From Actinomadura sp. 6K520 (GTDB lineage Bacteria; Actinomycetota; Actinomycetes; Streptosporangiales; Streptosporangiaceae): DNA of 47,612 bases. The number at the start of each line of letters is the position of its first letter. The stretch's first letter is position 1. Location: positions 1-47,612 of the forward strand of contig NZ_SMLC01000047.1 of assembly GCF_004349245.1 (NCBI RefSeq). Direction: 5' to 3'. Made by a program: the position numbers and the translations under genes. This document shows positions 23,379 to 31,189 of the stretch, one piece after another. The notes beneath the pieces are model-generated. The model did not search any database. It was given only the letters and a program-made list of their open reading frames with translations, and was not told the DNA's origin.

Positions 23379-24535
23379 CCCGCATAGAGATCCCCGATGA
23401 CTCCCTTTACGGACACGCCAACCTCCCCTACGGCGTGTTCTCCACCCCCGGCACGTCACCGCGCGTGGGCGTCCGCGTCGCCGACACCGTCGTGGACCTC
23501 ACCGCCGTGGACCCCGTGTTCGCCGCCCCGTCCCTGAACCCCTTCATGGCTCAGGGCCACTCACGATGGGTGGAGGTCCGCGAACAGATCCTCGACCTCG
23601 TCGCAGGAGAGATACCGGACGCGGCCGTGCATCCCGTCGACGCGGTCACGATGCACATGCCGTTCGAGGTCGCCGACTACGTCGACTTCTACGCGTCCGA
23701 ACACCACGCGTCCAACCTGGGCCGCCTCTTCCGCCCCGGCTCCGAGCCGCTCATGCCGAACTGGAAGCACCTCCCCGTCGGCTACCACGGCCGCGCGGGG
23801 ACGGTCGTGCCGTCGGGAACCGGCATCGTCCGCCCCACCGGCCAGCGCAAGGGCGAGGACTCCCCCACCTTCGGTGAGAGCCGCCGCCTGGACATCGAGG
23901 CAGAGGTCGGCTTCGTCGTCGGCACCCCGTCTCCCCTGGGCACCCCGGTGGGCGCGGACGACTTCGACGAGCGGGTCTTCGGCGTCGTCCTGGTGAACGA
24001 CTGGTCGGCACGCGACATCCAGGCATGGGAGTACGTACCCCTTGGCCCGTTCCTGGGGAAGAGCTTCGCGACGTCCATCTCCCCTTGGGTCGTCCCCCTC
24101 CTGGCCCTGGAAGCCGCCCGCGTAGCCACCCCGCCGCAAGACCCCGAACCTCTCCCTTACCTCCGCGAGAAGAACCCGTGGGGTCTCGACCTCTCCCTGG
24201 AGATCACGTGGAACGGGCAGGTGGTCTCCCGCCCGCCCTACCGCGAGATGTACTGGTCACCGGCCCAGATGCTCGCGCACATGACGGTGAACGGCGCCTC
24301 GTCCCGCACCGGCGACCTGTTCGCGTCCGGCACGGTCTCCGGCCCGGAGAAGGACCAGCGCGGCGCCTTCATCGAACTCACCTGGGGCGGCAAGGAACCC
24401 GTGACGGTCAACGGCGAACCCCGCACGTTCCTTGAGGACGGCGACGAGGTGACCATCACGGCCACCGCCCCGGGCCCGTCCGGCACCCGGATCGGCTTCG
24501 GCGAGGTCACCGGCCGCATCCTCCCCGCCCACTGA
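23375..24535 (+). CDS. fahA: Fumarylacetoacetase
   Basis: A 386-residue FAH enzyme splitting fumarylacetoacetate into fumarate and acetoacetate, the last step of tyrosine breakdown. The N-terminal SH3-like domain is followed by the FAH domain: DYVDFYASEHHASNLGRLFRP with Asp/His ligands, LPVGYHGRAGTVVPSGT, LDIEAEVGFVVG and VLVNDWSARDIQAWEYVPLGPFLGKSFATSISPWVV. The last carries the metal Asp and the lysine. Length fits the family. Last gene of the hmgA operon. Confidence 0.95.
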   Translation: MTRIEIPDDSLYGHANLPYGVFSTPGTSPRVGVRVADTVVDLTAVDPVFAAPSLNPFMAQGHSRWVEVREQILDLVAGEIPDAAVHPVDAVTMHMPFEVADYVDFYASEHHASNLGRLFRPGSEPLMPNWKHLPVGYHGRAGTVVPSGTGIVRPTGQRKGEDSPTFGESRRLDIEAEVGFVVGTPSPLGTPVGADDFDERVFGVVLVNDWSARDIQAWEYVPLGPFLGKSFATSISPWVVPLLALEAARVATPPQDPEPLPYLREKNPWGLDLSLEITWNGQVVSRPPYREMYWSPAQMLAHMTVNGASSRTGDLFASGTVSGPEKDQRGAFIELTWGGKEPVTVNGEPRTFLEDGDEVTITATAPGPSGTRIGFGEVTGRILPAH

Positions 24536-24548
24536 CCAGAGCGGCGGG

Positions 24549-25652
24549 TCAGGAGCGGCTGCCGGGCTCGTCGACGACTTTCTGGGCCAGTTCGGCGTAC
24601 CAGGACAGGACCGTGCCCGGCTTGGTCGTGAACGGCTTGCCGTTCTCAGGCTTCCACGTGTGCGCGCGTGCGACGTCTTCGCGGGTGCCGAGGTAGGCGT
24701 ACGTCTCCGGGTCGAGGATGATGCTGGTCCGCTCGCCGAGTTCGTTGACCCGGGCGAACGCGACCCCCGGACGGCCGGCGGCGTCCCGCACCCCCTTGCG
24801 GAGGGTCACGCCCTCGACCTTGGGCAGCGCCCGGTAGACGGCCGCTCGCAGCTTGGGCGGTGACGGATCACGGAGGATCTGGTCCATGAGCTCGAAGACG
24901 TCTTGGGCGCTCGTCTCGCCGACCTGATCGGGGTAGCGGGCCGTGGAAAGGCGGTGCAGGAGCGCATCGGGTGTCGTGGGCAGCGTGTGGTAGTTGCCGA
25001 GGTCGAACAGCGGGCCACTCCTTCGGAACCGCACATTCGGCTCGCCCTGCTCGGAGTCGTAGATGCGCACGCTCAGTTCGCCGTTGTCGTAGTGGGCGCG
25101 ACCGCCGCCGTCAGCCCGCTTCCACTGCTCGTTCGTTTCACGGGTCGTGACGTCGACGCCCTTCCACCAGGCGCTCATGTCGAACCCGCCCGCGTGCACC
25201 GAACGCGTGTAGATCCACTGCTTGGGGCCGGGCTTGCGGTACGGCTGCCGTTCGGCCGCCATGGCCGCACGCGAACCCAGCTCGACCGCGCCGGCCAGCC
25301 GGACGTGGGGCATTGGCACGGTCGCGTCGACATCCGGTGCGGGGAGCGCCGCGGTGGGACGCGGCGGATGCGCCGCCTCGCCGGAGTCGTTCAGGACGAC
25401 AACACCCGCCACGGCGCCGGCCACGACGGCGAGCGACCCGGCCGGCAGGGCCCACGGCGCGAGCCGTCCGCCCGGGGGACGCCGGACGGGCCGCCTGCCC
25501 GGACGCCCGCCGGGCCCGGCCGCGGCGCGGGGCGCGGGTCCCTCGCCGCCGGCCAGTGCCCGCAGGCCGTGCCGCACCGATTCCTCGGCCTCCCCGGACA
25601 TCGGCGGGACGTGCTCGCGGAACTCCTTGACCTTCGTGAGGTCGTCCATCAT
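24549..25652 (-). CDS. CU044_5270-family membrane protein (probable anti-sigma partner)
   Basis: A 367-residue protein. A short cytoplasmic N-terminus (~85 residues, Pro/Arg/Gly-rich) precedes one membrane segment (WALPAGSLAVVAGAVAGVVVL) and a large outer domain. That domain holds KQWIYTRSVHAGG and a C-terminal LGERTSIILDPETYAYLGT, typical of the CU044_5270 family found next to ECF sigma genes. It overlaps the sigma gene by 4 nt (ATGATGA, 25649-25652) and has GAGGAGG upstream. I infer that it holds the sigma factor inactive and senses an outer signal; classical zinc anti-sigma motif HxxxCxxC is absent. Confidence 0.85.
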   Translation of the reverse strand: MMDDLTKVKEFREHVPPMSGEAEESVRHGLRALAGGEGPAPRAAAGPGGRPGRRPVRRPPGGRLAPWALPAGSLAVVAGAVAGVVVLNDSGEAAHPPRPTAALPAPDVDATVPMPHVRLAGAVELGSRAAMAAERQPYRKPGPKQWIYTRSVHAGGFDMSAWWKGVDVTTRETNEQWKRADGGGRAHYDNGELSVRIYDSEQGEPNVRFRRSGPLFDLGNYHTLPTTPDALLHRLSTARYPDQVGETSAQDVFELMDQILRDPSPPKLRAAVYRALPKVEGVTLRKGVRDAAGRPGVAFARVNELGERTSIILDPETYAYLGTREDVARAHTWKPENGKPFTTKPGTVLSWYAELAQKVVDEPGSRS

Positions 25653-26290
25653 CGTTCCTCCTCGGTCGGATCGGTGTCGCCGAGTGCAGTGCGGATCTTG
25701 CGCCGCGCCCGGTTGAGACGGGACCGGACGGTGCCCACCGGGATGTCGAGCGCCGCCGCGACCTCCTCGTAGGTGAGCTCGGCCCAGGCGACCAGCAGCA
25801 GTACGTCGCGGTCGCGGCGGTGCAGCGCCGCGAGCGTCCCGGCCAGGCGGCGGTCCTCGACCTGCGCGTCCACCCGCCGGACGACGGCCTCGGCGAGCGG
25901 TTCGGGGAGCGGGTCGAGCCCGGTGCGCTGAAGTGCCCGGTACATGCGCTCCTCCGTGCGGCGGTGCCGCGCGATGAGGTTGGTCGCGACCCCGTACAGC
26001 CAGGGCCGCGCCACCGGCTGTGCCAGGTCGTAGGAGGCACGGCGGCGAAACGCGACGAAGAACGTCTCGGCGACGATGTCCTCGGCCGCCTGCGTACCGA
26101 GCCGCCGCGCCGCGTAGTGGTGGATCTGGCGCCCGTACCGTTCGAACAGCGCCGAAAAGCACTCCGGCTCGGTCAACGAGCGCCGGATCACCTCCGCGTC
26201 GTTCAGGTCCGGGGCCGCCCGCGGATCAACGGCGGCGCCGGTCACCGGGGCGTCCCGTGTCGATGCGTCATGGTGTCCTCCCTTGGGCAT
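25649..26290 (-). CDS. ECF RNA polymerase sigma factor
   Basis: A sigma-70 region 2 / region 4 protein of up to 213 residues. Region 2 is FSALFERYGRQIHHYAARRLG...AEDIVAETFFVAFRRRASYD; region 4 is LLLVAWAELTYEEVAAALDIPVGTVRSRLNRARRKIR. It forms an operon with the CU044_5270 gene. The ATG at 26290 lacks a ribosome site. A 9-codon leader (ATG 26271, behind GGGAGG) ends in a TGA overlapping a GTG at 26245, which may be the true coupled start and would give a 198-residue protein. Confidence 0.9.
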   Translation of the reverse strand: MPKGGHHDASTRDAPVTGAAVDPRAAPDLNDAEVIRRSLTEPECFSALFERYGRQIHHYAARRLGTQAAEDIVAETFFVAFRRRASYDLAQPVARPWLYGVATNLIARHRRTEERMYRALQRTGLDPLPEPLAEAVVRRVDAQVEDRRLAGTLAALHRRDRDVLLLVAWAELTYEEVAAALDIPVGTVRSRLNRARRKIRTALGDTDPTEEER

Positions 26291-26323
26291 CCGATGGTTG
26301 TTGCCCGAAGGGACACACCGAGT

Positions 26324-27373
26324 TCACTCGCGTGTGCTGCCTCGGCGAACGACGGACCACGACGCGGCCTGCGAGCCCGGCTTCCGGCCGAGCGCGGCGT
26401 ACGCGCATGCCGCTCCCTGGTCGCGTAGCGACTGCGCCACCGTCGTCAGCCCGAGTTCCGCCGCGACCGCCGAGTCGTCCCAGCCGGTCACCGCCAGCTC
26501 GCCGGGCACGGCGCGGCCGGCGGCGCGGGCGGCGCGGACGATCCCGGCCGCCTGCTGGTCGCTCATGGCGGCGATCGCGTCGGGCGGCTCGGCGGCGGAC
26601 AGCAGGGTCGCGGCGAGCCGCTCGGCCTCGGCGGCGTCGTTGCGCGCGCATACCGCCACGACCACATCGCGCCAGGTGAAGCCCGCGCCCTCGGCCGCTC
26701 GCCGGTAGCCCTCCAGCCGCTCCCGCGTGACCGGGAACAGGACATCCGTGATGTCCGCGCCGACGGTGACCGTGCTCGTCCGCTCGCGGGAGAGCGGGAG
26801 GCTCAGCACCGCCGGACGTGCGGCGCCGGCGAACGCGACGGCGCCCACCGCGGCCGCCGCCGCGCGGTTGTCGATGCTCACCAGTCCCAGGCCGCGGACG
26901 GCCGGGCCGCCGTGGACCACCGCCGGGCGCCGCACCGCCCGGACCGCCGCCAGGATCGGATCGTCGTCGGACGTGGTCCAGACGACGAACCCGTCGACGG
27001 CGGCGTCCCTGATCCGCGAGACGTCGTCGGCGGCGCCCGAGATCGGCAGTATCGTCACGCCGTAGCCGTGGTCGGCGCAGACATCGGCGATCCCGGCCAG
27101 GAAGGACACGGCCTCCGGGTCGTCGAACGCGTAGCTCAGATGCTCCCCCAGGACCACGCCGAGCGTGCGGGTGCTGCCGCGCCGCAGCGATCGGGCGCTC
27201 GGGTCGGGTCCGGCGTACCCGAGCCGGGCCGCCGCGCCCAGCACCTTCGACCGGGCCTCCGCTGACACGCGCTCCGGCCGGTTGTAGGTGTAGGAGGCGG
27301 TCATGACGGACACGCCCGCCAGTTCCGCCACCTGCGCCAGCGTCACCCGCTTCGAGCCCGAGGAGGGTTCCAT
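26324..27373 (-). CDS. LacI-family transcriptional regulator
   Basis: A 349-residue LacI/GalR regulator. Helix-turn-helix and hinge: RVTLAQVAELAGVSVMTASYTYNRPERVSAEARSKVLGAAARLGY. The periplasmic-binding-like domain ends with DAIAAMSDQQAAGIVRAARAAGRAVPGELAVTGWDDSAVAAELGLTTVAQSLRDQG. The usual SxALNxxxxVS helix reads TASYTYNRPERVS. It is divergent from an MFS-SnoaL fusion gene with a 16-bp dyad between them. The ATG is preceded by TGGAG. Confidence 0.92.
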   Translation of the reverse strand: MEPSSGSKRVTLAQVAELAGVSVMTASYTYNRPERVSAEARSKVLGAAARLGYAGPDPSARSLRRGSTRTLGVVLGEHLSYAFDDPEAVSFLAGIADVCADHGYGVTILPISGAADDVSRIRDAAVDGFVVWTTSDDDPILAAVRAVRRPAVVHGGPAVRGLGLVSIDNRAAAAAVGAVAFAGAARPAVLSLPLSRERTSTVTVGADITDVLFPVTRERLEGYRRAAEGAGFTWRDVVVAVCARNDAAEAERLAATLLSAAEPPDAIAAMSDQQAAGIVRAARAAGRAVPGELAVTGWDDSAVAAELGLTTVAQSLRDQGAACAYAALGRKPGSQAASWSVVRRGSTRE

Positions 27374-27389
27374 GGGCTCCAGCCTAGAT

Positions 27390-27405
27390 TGTGTATCGTT
27401 ACACA
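27390..27405. promoter_or_regulatory. LacI operator between lacI and MFS-SnoaL genes
   Basis: TGTGTATCGTTACACA is a perfect 6-4-6 inverted repeat, ending 1 nt before the MFS ATG at 27407 and 17 nt from the LacI start. TAGATT (27385-27390) abuts it as a possible -10 for the MFS gene. Confidence 0.8.
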
Positions 27406-27406
27406 C

Positions 27407-29155
27407 ATGCCATGGAGATCCGCCGGGCCGCACCGCCGCCTCATCGTCTCGGCGATCGTGGCCTTCGCCGCGTTCGGTGCGTTCTGGGGGGTGTGGGGCG
27501 CCTCGATACCGCGGGTCCAGCAGCGGACGGGCATCGGTGACGGCCGGCTCGGCCTCGCGCTGCTGTTCGTCGGTGCGGGCGCGCTCCCCGCGATGCTGCT
27601 GGCGGGCAGGGCGCTCGATCGCTGGGGCCTGCGGGTCGCGGCCCTGGCCGTCGCCGCCCTGGGATGCGCGGGTGCCGGGGTGGCGGTGACCGCGGTGAAC
27701 CTGGCGGGGCTGTGCATCGGGCTGGCCGTCATCGGCGCCGCCAGCGGAGCGGCGGACGTGGCCATCAACGCGGTCGCCGGACGGGCCGAGAAGCTCGCCG
27801 GCCGCCCCGTCATCACCCCCGCCCACGGCGTCTTCTCCGCGCTCGTGGTCGTCGCGAGCCTCGCCACCGGCCTCGCCTCGGCCGCGTCGCTGCCGCTCGC
27901 GGCCCCGTTCGTGGCCGTGGCCGTCCTCTCCCTGGTCGCCGGGATTTCGCTGCTCAAGACGCTGCCCGCCGACGTCGTCACCGCTCAGCGAGTCCCGGCG
28001 GCGGGTGCGACGCCGTTCCCCCGGCGCGGCATCGTCCCGTTCCTGCTCATCGGGGTCCTGGGCGCGCTGGCGTTCGCCAGCGAGAACGCGCACCAGAGCT
28101 GGAGCGCGGTCTTCGCCCACGACGAGCTCGGCTCAGGCACGGGGCTGAGCGCCGTCGCGCCCGCCGTGTTCGCCGGCACGGTCGCGATCACCCGGTTCTG
28201 CGTCGGCGGAGTGCGGGCCGCCCATGCGCGCACCGTCCTCCTCGTCGGCGCGTCGGCCGCCGCGGCCGGCGCGGCCCTGCTCGCCGCCGCGCCCACCCTG
28301 CTGATCGCCGCACCGGGTCTCGCGCTGGCCGCCGCCGGGACCGCGGTGCTGTTCCCGACCCTGCTCGGCATCGTCTCGCGGATCGTCGACGAGTCCCGCC
28401 GCGGCCGGGCGACCTCCGTCGTCACGACCGTGTCCTACCTCGGGTTCCTCGCCGGCCCCGGCTACGTCGGCCTGTGGGCCGAGGCCGTGGGACTGCGCGG
28501 AGCCATGGTCGCGGTCGCCGCCCTCGCGGCCCTCCTGCTCGTCCTCACCCCGCCGCTGCTGCGCCTCCCGTTCACCGGGACGCCGCTGGACGGCGCGTCC
28601 CCCATGCCCGAAGGTCGAGCCACCATGCCGCAGCCACCGGGTCCCGACCTCGCCGGGCGCATCGCCCGGCTGGAGGCCATCGAGGAGATCAAGGCGCTCA
28701 AGCACCGCTACCTGCGGGCCTGCGACGCGAAGGACCCCGCGGAGTTCCGGGCGTGCTTCGTCGCCTCCGGCGCGTCGATCGACTTCGACCGCCTCGGCAC
28801 CTTCGACGACGCGGACGGCATCGTCAGGGTCTTCGAACGCATCGCCCTCCAGCGGGTGGACGGCCGGAACGCGATCCTCGACATGCACCACGCGATGCAC
28901 CCGGACATCACCGTCCACGGCGAAGGCAGCGCCTCCGGCCGCTGGACGCTGCGGTTCCGCCAGGTGAACCTGCTCGACGACACCGAGACGGTCAGCACCG
29001 GCGAGTACGACGACGAGTACGTGGTCGAGGACGGCCGCTGGAAGATGTCCAAGTGCCACTTCCGCCGCCACTGGTCGATCACCCGTCCGCTGGGCGACGG
29101 CTGCCGCGTCGACCAGCAGGGCCTCGCCCGGCCCGCGACCCGTACCCACCCATGA
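27407..29155 (+). CDS. MFS transporter fused to SnoaL-like (NTF2) domain
   Basis: A 582-residue product. Residues 1-~395 are a 12-TM major facilitator (VAFAAFGAFWGVWGASIPRVQQRTG, GRALDRWGLRVAAL). The frame continues without a stop into ~175 residues of a SnoaL-like domain: RIARLEAIEEIKALKHRYLRACDAKDPAEFRACF and EYDDEYVVEDGRWKMSKCHFRRHW. SnoaL-like domains are usually separate cyclases, isomerases or binding proteins. A Met at 28625 behind GAAGGTCGAG could give a separate SnoaL protein. The ATG lies against the LacI operator with no ribosome site; a TTG at 27389 is less likely. The transported compound is unknown, and LacI control suggests a sugar or glycoside. Confidence 0.85.
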   Translation: MPWRSAGPHRRLIVSAIVAFAAFGAFWGVWGASIPRVQQRTGIGDGRLGLALLFVGAGALPAMLLAGRALDRWGLRVAALAVAALGCAGAGVAVTAVNLAGLCIGLAVIGAASGAADVAINAVAGRAEKLAGRPVITPAHGVFSALVVVASLATGLASAASLPLAAPFVAVAVLSLVAGISLLKTLPADVVTAQRVPAAGATPFPRRGIVPFLLIGVLGALAFASENAHQSWSAVFAHDELGSGTGLSAVAPAVFAGTVAITRFCVGGVRAAHARTVLLVGASAAAAGAALLAAAPTLLIAAPGLALAAAGTAVLFPTLLGIVSRIVDESRRGRATSVVTTVSYLGFLAGPGYVGLWAEAVGLRGAMVAVAALAALLLVLTPPLLRLPFTGTPLDGASPMPEGRATMPQPPGPDLAGRIARLEAIEEIKALKHRYLRACDAKDPAEFRACFVASGASIDFDRLGTFDDADGIVRVFERIALQRVDGRNAILDMHHAMHPDITVHGEGSASGRWTLRFRQVNLLDDTETVSTGEYDDEYVVEDGRWKMSKCHFRRHWSITRPLGDGCRVDQQGLARPATRTHP

Positions 29156-29162
29156 TCGGCTG

Positions 29163-30365
29163 TCACCGGCCCCGCGTCCCTATCACGTCGCGCAACGTCC
29201 GCAGGAAGGCCCGTTCCGTGTCGTTGGTGGCCAGGGCGATCGCCTCGTCGTAGGCGGTGGCGGCCTCGGCGGTACGGCCGAGGCGGGTGAGCAGGTCCGC
29301 GCGGGTGGCCGGCAGCAGGTGGTAGCCCGGCAGGTCCAACTCGTCGACGATGGCCAGCGCCCGCGCCGGACCGTGCACCTCGGCGACGGCGACCGCCCGG
29401 TTGAGCGCCACGATCGGGGTCGGCGAATGCCGCAGCAGCTGGTCGTACAGCGCCAGCACCTGGGCCCAGTCGGTCGCCGGGCCGTCGGTGTGCACGGCGT
29501 TGATCGCGGCCTGCAGCTGGTACGGGCCCGGCCGGCCGCGCCGCAGGCACCACCGCACCAGCTCGTGCCCCTCGGCGATCAGCTCCCGGTTCCACAGCGA
29601 CCGGTCCTGCTCGGCGAGCACGACCAGCTCGCCCGCGGGCCCCACCCGCGCGGGCCGCCGGGCCTCGGTGAGCAGGAGCAGCGCCAGCAGCCCGATCACC
29701 TCCGGCTCGTCGGGCATCAGCTCGGCGAGTTCCCTGGCCAGGCGGACGGCCTCCTGGCACAGGTCCGTCCGCAGCAGCTCCCCGGACGTCGAGGTGTAGC
29801 CCTCGTTGAAGATCAGGTAGAGCACGGTGAGCACCGGCGGCAGCCGGCCGGCGAGGTCCGCCGCGGCGGGCACCCGGTAGGGGATGCCCGCGTCGCGGAT
29901 CTTCTTCTTCGCGCGGACGATCCGCTGCGATACGGCCGCCTCGGGCACCAGGTACGCTCGCGCGATCTCCGCCACCTGCAGCCCGCCGAGCAGGCGCAGG
30001 GTGAGCGCGGTCTGCGCGAGCGGCGACAGCGCCGGGTGGCAGCAGGTGAAGATCATGCGTAGCTGGTCGTCGCGCACCGGTCCCACCTCCCCGGGTTCAT
30101 CTGGTCGCTGCAGCAGCAGCGCCTGGGCGTGGCGGGCCTCGCGCGTGGATTCGCGGCGCAGGCGGTCGATCGCGCGGTTGCGGGCGGTGGTCACGATCCA
30201 TCCTCCGGGGTTGGGCGGCAGTCCCTCGTCCCACTTGCGGACGGCGACCGCGAACGCGTCCTGGACGGCTTCCTCGGCGAGCCCGATGTCTCCGAACAGG
30301 CGCGTCAGCGTGGCCACGCAGCGGCCGTACTCCGCCCGGTAGACGCCGTCCAGGTCCATGCTCAT
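29163..30365 (-). CDS. ECF42-type sigma factor with C-terminal TPR-like (DUF6596) domain
   Basis: A 400-residue sigma factor: region 2 (YRAEYGRCVATLTRLFGDIGLAEEAVQDAFAVAVRKW), region 4 (LTLRLLGGLQVAEIARAYLVPEAAVSQRIVRAKKKIR) and a ~200-residue helical extension (LPPVLTVLYLIFNEGYTSTSGE...HTDGPATDWAQVLALYDQLL). This is the ECF42 layout, in which the extension replaces an anti-sigma factor as the control device. It overlaps the DGPF-protein gene upstream (ATGA, 30362-30365). A duplicated TGTCGA promoter lies in front of this operon and in front of the MFS gene at 31190. Confidence 0.93.
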   Translation of the reverse strand: MSMDLDGVYRAEYGRCVATLTRLFGDIGLAEEAVQDAFAVAVRKWDEGLPPNPGGWIVTTARNRAIDRLRRESTREARHAQALLLQRPDEPGEVGPVRDDQLRMIFTCCHPALSPLAQTALTLRLLGGLQVAEIARAYLVPEAAVSQRIVRAKKKIRDAGIPYRVPAAADLAGRLPPVLTVLYLIFNEGYTSTSGELLRTDLCQEAVRLARELAELMPDEPEVIGLLALLLLTEARRPARVGPAGELVVLAEQDRSLWNRELIAEGHELVRWCLRRGRPGPYQLQAAINAVHTDGPATDWAQVLALYDQLLRHSPTPIVALNRAVAVAEVHGPARALAIVDELDLPGYHLLPATRADLLTRLGRTAEAATAYDEAIALATNDTERAFLRTLRDVIGTRGR

Positions 30366-30718
30366 CTCCACTGCGCGTCTTGGAACGGGCGCACCTCGAT
30401 CGGAGCCCCGCAGGCCAGCGCGCACTTGTCGGCCCAGGCCAGCGCCTGGTCCAGGTCGTCGCACTCGATCACCCAGAACCCGCCGAGCTGCTCCTTGGTC
30501 TCGGCGAACGGGCCGTCGGTCATCGTGGTCGCGCCGCCGCCGGGGTGGACGACGGTGGTGGCGGGCGAGGGCAGCAGACCTCCGACGAACACCCACGAAC
30601 CGGCGGCCTGCATCTCGGCGGTGACCTTGGACGTCAGGTCCATCTGCTCCTGCAGCTCCTCCTCGGACGGCGGCTGCGCACTTTCGTCGAGCTGGACGGC
30701 GAGCAGGTACTTCTTCAC
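30362..30718 (-). CDS. DGPF-motif protein (YCII-related)
   Basis: A 118-residue ferredoxin-like-fold YCII-domain protein. It has the diagnostic DGPF motif at residues 68-71 (TMTDGPFAETKEQLGGFWVIECDD). DGPF proteins are the standard genomic partners of ECF42 sigma factors and are often in their regulon; their biochemical role is unknown. It is the first gene of the operon with the sigma factor. The minus-strand promoter copy ends ~80 nt upstream. Confidence 0.92.
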   Translation of the reverse strand: MKKYLLAVQLDESAQPPSEEELQEQMDLTSKVTAEMQAAGSWVFVGGLLPSPATTVVHPGGGATTMTDGPFAETKEQLGGFWVIECDDLDQALAWADKCALACGAPIEVRPFQDAQWR

Positions 30719-30784
30719 GGTGAACTCCCTTTGTGTCGAGCGTCCGCGGCGGACCAGGCGGCCTGGGTCACTCCCGTCCCCGCC

Positions 30785-30829
30785 CTCTCACCTTGGCCAC
30801 GAACGGGGCCGGCGCCATTCGACACCACC
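30785..30829 (-). promoter_or_regulatory. Probable ECF42 promoter, copy 1 (DGPF-sigma operon)
   Basis: On the minus strand TGTCGA (30824-30819) is followed after 17 bp by CGTG (30801-30798). The whole ~45-bp segment is about 80% identical to 31086-31130 read on the plus strand. TGTCGA is, from memory, the -35 motif reported for ECF42. Confidence 0.7.
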
Positions 30830-30887
30830 ACGAAAGGAACCACGGAAAGATTCCGAGGACGTACTGCCGCCCGCATGAGGAGGGTCC

Positions 30888-31049
30888 ATGCGTTTCGCGC
30901 TGGACGATCTGTTCGCCAGCCTGCCCGCGGAGCAGGTCGACGAAGCCCGGAGCTTCTACCGTGCGAGGACGGCCGGTCATGGCCCCGGCAGTCTGGAGGA
31001 GCTCGACGGCATCGAGACCTGGCTCCGCGACCACATGGTCCATCCGTAA
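30888..31049 (+). CDS. Small 53-residue protein, unknown
   Basis: A short gene with an excellent ribosome site (GAGGAGGG, 4 nt before ATG) and strong third-position GC. The product is acidic and starts MRFALDDLFASLPAEQVDEA, with a second part rich in Glu, Asp and His ending in RDHMVHP. No membrane segment or motif is recognised. It lies between the two inverted promoter copies, on the same strand as the MFS gene, which starts 140 nt after its stop. Confidence 0.65.
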   Translation: MRFALDDLFASLPAEQVDEARSFYRARTAGHGPGSLEELDGIETWLRDHMVHP

Positions 31050-31085
31050 GCGCCCGGCCGGCACGCCTTCCGATCTTTTTCCGCG

Positions 31086-31130
31086 GGGGGTGTCGAATGG
31101 CCCCGATCCCGTTCGTGGCGAAGGTGAGAG
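31086..31130 (+). promoter_or_regulatory. Probable ECF42 promoter, copy 2 (MFS gene)
   Basis: TGTCGA (31091-31096), 17 bp, then CGTG (31114-31117), inside a segment nearly identical to the inverted copy at 30785-30829. The expected start point lies ~70 nt before the MFS ATG. Confidence 0.7.
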
Positions 31131-31189
31131 ACCGGCAACGGGCCGGTCGCGACCGCACCGGCGGGCGCCGGCGACGACGGGATCACATC

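Noticed and set aside
30734..30739. A third TGTCGA motif, on the plus strand
   Set aside because: Surrounding bases do not match the two conserved copies and no gene follows at a fitting distance except the small gene 150 nt on.
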